13,468 bases of DNA from Saprospiraceae bacterium UBA7687 (lineage in GTDB: Bacteria; Bacteroidota; Bacteroidia; Chitinophagales; Saprospiraceae), in assembly GCA_002482845.1 (NCBI GenBank), contig DLGT01000004.1, positions 64,763-78,230 on the forward strand, written 5' to 3'. The first letter of the stretch is position 1. Every line of letters starts with the position of its first letter. Below, piece by piece: positions 7,516 through 13,468 of this stretch. Below the pieces are notes generated by a model. That model did not search any database, had not been told where the DNA came from, and saw nothing but the letters and a program-made list of their open reading frames with translations. Made by a program: the position numbers and the translations under genes.

Positions 7516-8682
7516 TTATTCTTCTTTCAGTCCTGTGGCTGGTTGTATTTGAGCACCTTTCCAAGCAGGGTAAAAAGCACAGACTAGTACCAAACCGAGC
7601 ACAAAAATAACACTAAATCCTATGCCAGTGTACATTATCTGACTATCCACATCGATAATCTTGAATAGTGGTACCTGAATGGCAAAAATCAATCCAAATA
7701 TAACTGCCAAAAGAGCTAGTCCACCAATCTCCGTCAAAAATTGTGTGATGATGTCGATGTTAGTCGCGCCCATCGCTTTTCTAAGGCTAATTTCAGATCT
7801 TCTTTTATTGATATTGTACCAAAGCACACCAAAAAGCCCCATCGCCACATTGATAAAAAGAAATACAGAACAAGCTAGCAAAACACTTAAAATTACCCAG
7901 GTGTCATGACTGCTTTTTTTTCTTTCATCATCCAAATTATTGATCACAAAACTAGTAGATTTGGTAACGTCTGTAATGATTTTAATTAATTTTTCTTGAA
8001 AAGCTATGGATGTACCTGGTTTCATTTTGAGTACTACATTCATGATGTTTCGATCTGTTTTTGGTATGTAGGAGATTACTGTAGGATCGTTGGGGACAAA
8101 CTCCCCGTTGTATTTGTATGTTTCTACAATGCCCACCAATTTTTTTTCTTCGCCTATATTTATGAAGCTATCTAGTGTGTATTTTCCTCCAAGATTTTTA
8201 TCTATAAATGCTTGATTGACTACCACTTCATCTTTGTCTTCATTTGTCAACGGTTTTCTGAACCATCTCCCTTCTTTGAGTGAAATACCCATTGTCGAAT
8301 GATAATCTTCTGTGGTTTCACAAGTGAGCGTATGGTTTGGTATTCCGTTGTTTTCGGTACTTGTAGTCCATTGGTTACCACTGAAAGGAAATGGACCGTT
8401 AGTGTAACTGACTGCTTCTATTTCTGGTTCTTGTTTGAGTTGAATGTCCAATTGCGTCATCATGTCTGCGACAAGTAGGGAATCTTTGCTATAAAGATCA
8501 TCCAAAAGAATGCTCAACCGATCTGTTGTTTCAAATCCCAAAGGTTGGGATATTTTTTGTAGATTGAAATACATAAAACTGCTCACAGCACAAAGTATGA
8601 TGAAGGAAACAAACATCTCTACGAATAGCAGAAAGTTGTTTTTTTTGTTATTCCAAATGAGTTTGATGATATGTCTTAACAT
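7516..8682 (-). CDS. ABC transporter permease, FtsX/MacB type (second of pair)
   Basis: The 388-residue inner-membrane protein has MacB-like topology: one N-terminal transmembrane helix (about 17-40), a large periplasmic domain (about 41-260), then three helices (about 262-288, 312-342, 350-372). The cytoplasmic coupling segment NKRRSEISLRKAMGAT (292-307) and the C-terminal YPAWKGAQIQPATGLKEE are hallmarks of the FtsX permease domain. It has no ATP-binding domain of its own; the separate ATPase upstream should serve it. It starts 2 bp after the first permease ends, which fits co-translation and a heterodimeric transporter. The periplasmic part is about 50 residues shorter than that of its partner. 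Substrate is unknown; peptides, lipoproteins, lipids or toxic compounds are all possible for this class. Confidence 0.9.
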   Translation of the reverse strand: MLRHIIKLIWNNKKNNFLLFVEMFVSFIILCAVSSFMYFNLQKISQPLGFETTDRLSILLDDLYSKDSLLVADMMTQLDIQLKQEPEIEAVSYTNGPFPFSGNQWTTSTENNGIPNHTLTCETTEDYHSTMGISLKEGRWFRKPLTNEDKDEVVVNQAFIDKNLGGKYTLDSFINIGEEKKLVGIVETYKYNGEFVPNDPTVISYIPKTDRNIMNVVLKMKPGTSIAFQEKLIKIITDVTKSTSFVINNLDDERKKSSHDTWVILSVLLACSVFLFINVAMGLFGVLWYNINKRRSEISLRKAMGATNIDIITQFLTEIGGLALLAVIFGLIFAIQVPLFKIIDVDSQIMYTGIGFSVIFVLGLVLVCAFYPAWKGAQIQPATGLKEE

Positions 8683-8684
8683 GA

Positions 8685-10022
8685 TTATTTATATTTTAAG
8701 GCTTCTACAATGTGGACTTTGGCCATTTTAGATGCTGGTATAAATCCAGAGATAATTCCAAATAATATGGTGATGAAAAAACTAAGGGCAAAAAACAGAA
8801 TATCAAATTCTAATACAAGCTCACCTAATAGATGCAAATTATTGGACAAGCGAATCAAAAGAATAGTAAAAATCATTCCTAAGAGTCCGCCTATAAAAGT
8901 TAGTATTATGTTTTCGAATATGAACTGAATCAAGATGCCATTACTATCGGCGCCAAAGGCTTTTCTGACACCAATCTCAGCTGATCGGTCCATGATTCTA
9001 CTCATATTAAGATTAATAAGATTTAAAGTAGGAACTAGAATGAAAATGCTGATCAAAGCAAAAACAATCCATCGTAGGTAAAATAGACTTACGGAAGCGT
9101 CATCCATATAGAAAGTTTCTTTGGCCACCGATTCTTGAAAAGTGTAAGGCATTGCTTCTATTTGATTGTATGCTATACCATTAGTTCTTGATGGATCTAA
9201 GAAAGGAACTCTAGACACTATGTCTTTGATTTCAGCTTTTACAGCATCAATGTTTCCATTTTTGGCTAGGAATACAGCCATATAATTTCCAAAATAGCCT
9301 GTTTCATACACATCATCGGGCAAGATACTGCTAGGTACAAACAATTGACCATTGATAGCTAGGTTGACCATTTTTGCTTTTTCTATAACGCCTTTTACTG
9401 TAAAGTTTTTACCATCAACCAACATTTGTTTGCCGATGATTCCATTCGTACTTCCGAAATATTTTTTTGCAAGCTCAGAAGTAATCACAGCCATATAAGC
9501 TTTTTGATCTACATCCGCTTTGCTAATAAAATTCCCTTCCAGCAGTTTAAAATCGAAGATATCAAAATATTGTTCGTCCACGTAAGATGTCGTAATGTCT
9601 AGTTTTACACTATTGATGTAAACATTAAATTTACTTGATGGAACAATAAAAGTAAATTTTTCTGCACTATGGAGTTGTCTAAAATAGCTATCCAAAAACT
9701 TTTTACCATACCATGATATAGAGGTACTTGTGTTGTTATTGACATTTTGAAATGTGCTATCGTACTTCCATATTCCTTCAACTTGTGTAGAGTCTTTGGC
9801 CCAAATAGTATCATTTTGTACCATTGCCATTTTTAGGTGACGCATATATATTAAGTCATCCGTTTTGCTAACTGGATTTTTTGCACCAAATTGACTATGT
9901 AGAAATGCCACCATCAACATCAAGATCGTCAATGTAAAACTAATACCAAAGAGACTGATTCCTGTGAAAAACTTATTTCGGTGAAGAACTCGTAATGCAA
10001 GTTTTAAATAATTGCTAAACAT
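8685..10022 (-). CDS. ABC transporter permease, FtsX/MacB type (first of pair)
   Basis: The 445-residue inner-membrane protein has helix 1 at about 20-42, a periplasmic MacB-like domain at about 43-310, and helices at about 313-335, 365-392 and 407-430. The coupling segment SRIMDRSAEIGVRKAFGA (341-358) and the ending IPASKMAKVHIVEALKYK are typical of FtsX-family permeases that use mechanotransmission rather than a transport channel. The periplasmic domain differs clearly from that of the next permease, so the two probably form an asymmetric pair. A 215 bp gap separates it from the ATPase gene upstream, which could hold a promoter or processing site. No frame damage is seen. Confidence 0.9.
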   Translation of the reverse strand: MFSNYLKLALRVLHRNKFFTGISLFGISFTLTILMLMVAFLHSQFGAKNPVSKTDDLIYMRHLKMAMVQNDTIWAKDSTQVEGIWKYDSTFQNVNNNTSTSISWYGKKFLDSYFRQLHSAEKFTFIVPSSKFNVYINSVKLDITTSYVDEQYFDIFDFKLLEGNFISKADVDQKAYMAVITSELAKKYFGSTNGIIGKQMLVDGKNFTVKGVIEKAKMVNLAINGQLFVPSSILPDDVYETGYFGNYMAVFLAKNGNIDAVKAEIKDIVSRVPFLDPSRTNGIAYNQIEAMPYTFQESVAKETFYMDDASVSLFYLRWIVFALISIFILVPTLNLINLNMSRIMDRSAEIGVRKAFGADSNGILIQFIFENIILTFIGGLLGMIFTILLIRLSNNLHLLGELVLEFDILFFALSFFITILFGIISGFIPASKMAKVHIVEALKYK

Positions 10023-10111
10023 GAAACGGTTATTTATTTTGTTATTTTAAAAATCAACATACTGTTGTTTAGAAAAGATTCCTTCTTTTTGTACGCATCC
10101 TAAATTGTTGT

Positions 10112-10131
10112 CCACAAGCCGAAGTTTGTGG
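10112..10131. repeat. Short hairpin with CGAA loop
   Basis: CCACAAGC (10112-10119) can pair with GTTTGTGG (10124-10131), giving eight pairs including one G-U on the plus-strand version, around the tetraloop CGAA. On the transcribed minus strand the equivalent wobble position is an A-C mismatch, so that hairpin is weaker. Its right arm overlaps the outer arm of the next inverted repeat, so the two structures exclude each other. Confidence 0.45.
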
Positions 10132-10180
10132 TTCCCTTATTATTGAGTGAAATCGTTCACTCAATTTGCTTCGCAACCAC
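10128..10180. repeat. Nested inverted repeat with perfect 10 bp core
   Basis: ATTGAGTGAA (10142-10151) is perfectly complementary to TTCACTCAAT (10156-10165) around a 4 nt loop. An outer pair, GTGGTT (10128-10133) and AACCAC (10175-10180), is nearly concentric with it across unpaired interior sequence. There is no following T tract on either strand, so it is not a classical terminator. A protein-binding dyad, an mRNA-processing hairpin or a dispersed palindromic repeat are all possible. Confidence 0.6.
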
Positions 10181-10181
10181 T

Positions 10182-10206
10182 CAGTCATCCTTAAAATGGA
10201 AGGACT
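10182..10206. repeat. Third small hairpin in the gap
   Basis: CCTT followed by AAAATGG and AAGG forms a small stem near 10189-10203. It extends through AGT and ACT if a CAT bulge is allowed. It adds to the dense secondary structure of this gap but is weak by itself. Confidence 0.3.
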
Positions 10207-10237
10207 TTAAGACAGTATCTTTACAAAACAACGATCA

Positions 10238-10900
10238 CTACAGCTGTCTTCCATCATAAAGCCTCATCAACCGATGTGTTTTGTGGGCCATGTTTTCGTC
10301 GTGTGTCACCATGATGATGGTGGTTTTGTTTTCTTGATTGAGTTGGAGTAGGATATTCATGATTTCATTTCCCATGACACTATCTAAGTTGCCTGTAGGT
10401 TCGTCAGCAAGGATGATTGATGGCTTACCTACAATAGCTCTAGCTATGGCCACACGTTGCTTTTGTCCACCTGATAATTGTGATGGGAAATGCTCCATTC
10501 TATTGTTTAGCCCCACAGACTCGAGAGCGACACTTGCCATTTGATTTCTTTCTTTTTGGCTAAGATTGCGATAAAGTAAAGGAAGTTGGACATTGTCTAT
10601 CACAGATAATTCTGGAATCAAGTGAAAGCTTTGGAAGATAAAACCTAAGTGTTCGTTGCGGAATTTTGCCGTTTCTTTAGTATGATAATTTGATACGGTA
10701 TGTCCTTTGATTTCGATCTTACCATTGGAAGGTTCATCTAGCAATCCAATGATATTGAGCAAGGTACTTTTGCCACAGCCTGAGGGTCCCATGATAGAGA
10801 GAAATTCGCCTTCATCCACTTGGAGATTGATATTGTTTAAAGCTGTGGTTTCTATAGTATCTGTCCGATAGAGTTTGTTGATATTTTGTAAGGTAATCAT
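10238..10900 (-). CDS. ABC transporter ATPase, MacB/LolD family
   Basis: A complete 220-residue nucleotide-binding subunit. Walker A is GPSGCGKS (38-45), the Q loop is at Gln90 in FIFQSFHLIPELSV, the signature is LSGGQ (142-146), Walker B is IILADE (162-167) followed by PTGNLD, and the switch is His200 in MVTHDE. PTGNLDS and the short length place it with the stand-alone ATPases that power FtsX/MacB-type permeases (LolD, MacB, YknY-like). It should bind the cytoplasmic coupling helices of the two permeases encoded downstream. It lies 30 bp after the TolC-like gene. The adaptor and outer-membrane factor nearby favour a tripartite exporter over a LolCDE lipoprotein-release system. Confidence 0.95.
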   Translation of the reverse strand: MITLQNINKLYRTDTIETTALNNINLQVDEGEFLSIMGPSGCGKSTLLNIIGLLDEPSNGKIEIKGHTVSNYHTKETAKFRNEHLGFIFQSFHLIPELSVIDNVQLPLLYRNLSQKERNQMASVALESVGLNNRMEHFPSQLSGGQKQRVAIARAIVGKPSIILADEPTGNLDSVMGNEIMNILLQLNQENKTTIIMVTHDENMAHKTHRLMRLYDGRQL

Positions 10901-10910
10901 GATGTGAGTG

Positions 10911-10926
10911 TTTATTTGTAAATAAA
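10911..10926. repeat. AT-only dyad between the outer-membrane factor and ATPase genes
   Basis: TTTATTT and AAATAAA flank a central GT, a 7 bp dyad filling half of the 30 bp intergenic space. It could be a small regulatory dyad, but AT-rich DNA yields such matches by chance. Confidence 0.2.
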
Positions 10927-10930
10927 ATGA

Positions 10931-12379
10931 TTAGTAATTGATTGGTTTTTGTGTTATAAAGTCGTATCCTGTAAGTCTTCGAAGATCGTAATAAGCGACA
11001 AAAAAATCATGGAGACTTAGGAGATATTCGCGTCGAGTCTGATCTTTATTTCGCTGTGAAAGTATCAAATCTGTAATAGGCAATACACCTGCGATATAGC
11101 GTTCGGCACTTATATTGTATCGTTCTTCCGATATAGATAAAATATCTTTTTGGATGGCCAATCGTGACTGCAATTCATTGATTTGGAATACACGTTGTCG
11201 GACAAGATTAGTCAATTGTTGTTTTTGTTGAATGGCTTGGGTTTTGGCTTGAAAAATCCTTTCGTCAGCTGTTTTTATGGTAGATTTTCGTCTTCCCCAG
11301 TCCACCAAAGGCATACTTAGCGAAACATTCAGTTGTTGCTCATTAAATGGATTGGTATAGATGTCACTTGCAATTTCTGATCCCCGCGCGAGTCCAATGG
11401 CAGCAAAAACATTGATTTGAATGCCCCATTCAGCCTGTCTTCTAGCTTTTTCCATTTCAGCTTCTGAGATCACTCTTTCTGCTTCTAAAAGTGCAGGTGC
11501 ATTTGACAAAGTAAGTGCGATCGATTTCGTTTCATCTACAATTACTTTTTCATCAATCGTAGGCACTGCTAGGTTTTGAATGTTATTGATGTTTTCAGAA
11601 AAAAGATTGCCTATTTCGAGTTTGGATCGTTCTAACTGTAATCCCGCTTGGCTTTCTAGCATCAAAGCATTTTTATATTCTGTCTCCATTTGTAATTTTT
11701 CATCACGAGATATTTTACCCAAAGCTAATCGTTCGTCTGCGATCAAAAGCAGTTTTTCATTTGCTTCTTTATTTTTGGTGGCAATGGTGACATTTGTTTC
11801 TGCAATTAATACATCAAAATATCTTGTAATTGCATTTAAGAAAGAAGATTCAAGGTCAAAGCTGTATTGATATTGAGCAGTTTTCCATCTTTTTTCTGCA
11901 ATGATTTTATTCCATTTCAAAGGATTGTATCCAATCAATGACTGAGTATATCCCAACCTTATTGGTACACCATTAAAAACTTTGTATTTGCTACTAAAAT
12001 CATCAAATCGCTGTATGTCGGTCTGCACAAAAAATGTCCCGCCAGTCGGTAAAAAAGCTTGCTCGACCAAGAGTGAAAAAGAAGCATTGTTTTGGAATAC
12101 AGGTTGAAAAGCGGTACTTCCATTTGGTTGTGTAACTGCATTGGAAGTGCGTAGGAAATTGGGTAATGTCATTCTGCCAGATATCTGTGGTTTGAGCGAT
12201 GCCTTAAAAAAATCCATGTCTGCTTCAGCCATTTTCCATGCTGATGTCGAAACCAAATTTTGTAAAGATTTGGCCTTCACATCAGCCAACAATGTTTCCA
12301 ATGTAAAACTATTTTGTCCTGATAGGGTAGTGGTTAAAATGCAAAATAGGATGTAAAAAATAGGTCTCTTAATCATCAT
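10931..12379 (-). CDS. TolC-like outer-membrane efflux protein
   Basis: The 482-residue precursor has a signal peptide (about 1-22, ending LSGQ) and two outer-membrane efflux protein repeats. Each repeat has long alpha-helical stretches (about 155-260 and 365-470) and the duplicated family motif, seen as ERLALGKISRDEKLQ (216-230) and ERYIAGVLPITDLILSQ (426-442). SMPLVDWGRRK (355-365) is the usual strand-to-helix transition. Length is normal for the family. As a trimer it would form the outer-membrane channel and periplasmic tunnel for the adaptor and ABC transporter encoded beside it. Its ATG overlaps the adaptor's TAA by one base (TAATG), a sign of translational coupling; a second ATG follows immediately at 12376. 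Confidence 0.93.
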   Translation of the reverse strand: MMIKRPIFYILFCILTTTLSGQNSFTLETLLADVKAKSLQNLVSTSAWKMAEADMDFFKASLKPQISGRMTLPNFLRTSNAVTQPNGSTAFQPVFQNNASFSLLVEQAFLPTGGTFFVQTDIQRFDDFSSKYKVFNGVPIRLGYTQSLIGYNPLKWNKIIAEKRWKTAQYQYSFDLESSFLNAITRYFDVLIAETNVTIATKNKEANEKLLLIADERLALGKISRDEKLQMETEYKNALMLESQAGLQLERSKLEIGNLFSENINNIQNLAVPTIDEKVIVDETKSIALTLSNAPALLEAERVISEAEMEKARRQAEWGIQINVFAAIGLARGSEIASDIYTNPFNEQQLNVSLSMPLVDWGRRKSTIKTADERIFQAKTQAIQQKQQLTNLVRQRVFQINELQSRLAIQKDILSISEERYNISAERYIAGVLPITDLILSQRNKDQTRREYLLSLHDFFVAYYDLRRLTGYDFITQKPINY

Positions 12380-13468
12380 TATTTTTTGATTTCAAATTGT
12401 GAAAGATGGTCAAAATTTTTTGTATCTGAAATGATAATTTGGTCACCTACTTGCAATGGGTCCAAGATCTCTACATATTGTGAATTGATAATCCCTTTAT
12501 TAACAGACACTTTTTTTGCTGTACCATTCTGAACTACAAACATATCTTGAGTCGGTGCACCATTGATAGCAGGTCCGATTTTGAGTTTTTTCACTTGAGA
12601 TTTTTTGTCAGTAATGATATAAACATCGGTTTTGAGATTAGGTCTGAGCAATTTGTTGGCAGCATCTTCTAAGGCAATGTGAAATTTAATGGTATTATTT
12701 TCTACCGTCGGAAGTGTATGTGTTATCGTACCGAAAAGGTCTTGATTATTGATGCGAACTCTCACTTGGGTACCAGGTTTTAGTTTTTCGCTATTCCTAT
12801 CAGATGTCACAGCTTCAACTCGGTAGTTTTGTAGGTCAGCTATGCGCACGAGTGGTTCGCCTATTTGTACTGTTTTGCCTATGTTTTCATTGATCCAAGT
12901 GATCACACCTTTTGTATCTGAGTGTACGGTGGTTTCTGACAATTTCCGTTTCAATTCTGCCAGACGTTTAACTTGTATTTCGTATTCTAGTCCAAGATTT
13001 TGTTTTTCTACGATATTGTGACTTTTGCGGTAAGTCAATTCGTTTTCAAGCATCTTTTTTTCAATGGCCATGATGCTGAGTTTAAGTTTGACTTTTTCGA
13101 TATCTTCTTCAGCTGCTCCACCTACATTTTTAAGCCTTATTTGGGATTTGAGTTGCGCATCCATTTCATTGATTTCGAGACCTTTGATTTGGTTTTTGAG
13201 ATCTAGTTCAGACAGTTCCTTATCATAAAGTAATTTGAGTTTATCGATATTGTTTTTGCGAAGTGACAACTCATCATTTAGTTTGTCGTATTCAAGTCGA
13301 GTAAATTCTTGATCTAGTTCTAAGATTTTGGAACCAGGCACCACTTCGGCACCATTGGTAAGGTGTATTTTTGTAATCTCCGTTACCACAGGTGCATTTA
13401 TCACACGTTCGTAAGCAGGTATAACCGTACCACTTGCTGTCAGTGTTTGGTCCATATCGCCTAGCTCT
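12379..13468 (-). CDS. Periplasmic adaptor (HlyD/MacA-type membrane-fusion protein), 5' end outside window
   Basis: The gene is cut by the window edge. The Met codon at 13455 is probably internal, because the frame stays open to the edge and reads E-L-G-D before it, giving the GDMDQTLTASGTV context normal for the first strand after an adaptor's membrane anchor. Numbered from that Met, the visible part has the first half of a lipoyl/barrel-sandwich domain (about 5-50), a long coiled-coil hairpin (about 50-175), the returning lipoyl half (about 176-207, with GVITWINENIGKTVQIGEPL), a beta-barrel domain (about 210-285) and a C-terminal membrane-proximal domain ending LSQFEIKK. The missing N-terminus should hold the inner-membrane anchor. 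It would link the ABC permeases to the TolC-like channel. MacA-type is favoured by the adjacent FtsX/MacB-class ATPase and permeases. Confidence 0.92.
   Translation of the reverse strand, partial: ELGDMDQTLTASGTVIPAYERVINAPVVTEITKIHLTNGAEVVPGSKILELDQEFTRLEYDKLNDELSLRKNNIDKLKLLYDKELSELDLKNQIKGLEINEMDAQLKSQIRLKNVGGAAEEDIEKVKLKLSIMAIEKKMLENELTYRKSHNIVEKQNLGLEYEIQVKRLAELKRKLSETTVHSDTKGVITWINENIGKTVQIGEPLVRIADLQNYRVEAVTSDRNSEKLKPGTQVRVRINNQDLFGTITHTLPTVENNTIKFHIALEDAANKLLRPNLKTDVYIITDKKSQVKKLKIGPAINGAPTQDMFVVQNGTAKKVSVNKGIINSQYVEILDPLQVGDQIIISDTKNFDHLSQFEIKK

Larger units (their letters stand above)
10023..10237. other. Structured non-coding gap inside the exporter cluster
   Basis: No coding frame of note lies between the ATPase stop and the first permease start. 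The DNA holds a cluster of inverted repeats at about 10112-10206 (listed separately) and AT-rich sequence next to the permease start. I find no TAnnTTTG element and no GG-N10-GC sigma-54 element on the minus strand. It may be a processing or attenuation region, a repeat remnant, or a promoter of a type I do not recognise. Confidence 0.5.

Noticed and set aside
10142..10165. Intrinsic terminator at the 10 bp hairpin in the gap
   Set aside because: Neither strand has a T tract directly after the stem, and the stem is not GC-rich.
10238..10900. Reading the ATPase and permeases as a LolCDE lipoprotein-release system
   Set aside because: The adaptor and TolC-like genes in the same cluster, and the two-component genes after it, fit an efflux assembly better; Lol-specific features were not seen in the permeases.
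1..13468. Mobile element, CRISPR array or defence island
   Set aside because: No transposase, integrase, regularly spaced repeats or defence gene is visible; all large frames belong to transport, secretion or signalling families.

Overview
The window looks like chromosomal DNA of a Bacteroidota bacterium. The supporting signs are AT-rich sequence, almost no Shine-Dalgarno sequences before the starts, a TonB-dependent receptor opening with a carboxypeptidase-D-like regulatory domain, a secreted protein with a type IX secretion (T9SS) type A sorting domain, and a sigma-54 activator carrying the GAFTDA loop variant. The sequence alone does not fix the genus. No transposase, phage gene, tRNA, rRNA or CRISPR array is visible.

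Plus strand (about 206-4667): two genes 34 bp apart, probably one transcript. The first encodes an outer-membrane TonB-dependent receptor without a SusD partner. The second encodes a T9SS-sorted alpha/beta-hydrolase-like protein whose nucleophile position is Gly and whose oxyanion-hole motif is degenerate, so it may bind rather than hydrolyse. A strong intrinsic terminator (4722-4757) closes the unit and separates it from the convergent minus-strand genes.

Minus strand (13468 down to 4817): seven genes in one direction. In transcription order they encode a periplasmic adaptor (membrane-fusion protein, cut by the window edge), a TolC-like outer-membrane factor, a MacB/LolD-type ABC ATPase, two different FtsX/MacB-type permeases, an NtrC-type sigma-54 response regulator and an NtrB-like histidine kinase. 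Together these would make a tripartite ATP-driven exporter spanning both membranes plus the two-component system that probably controls it. Spacing is tight (1 nt overlap, 30 bp, 2 bp, a short gap or 76 bp, 11 bp overlap) except for a 215 bp gap between the ATPase and the first permease. That gap holds several inverted repeats and no recognisable gene.

The main points for follow-up are the probable pseudo-hydrolase paired with a TonB receptor, a kinase with almost no extracytoplasmic loop next to an ABC exporter (reminiscent of transporter-sensing kinases), and the structured gap inside the exporter cluster. The individual protein families are all known; no clearly new system can be proven from the sequence alone.
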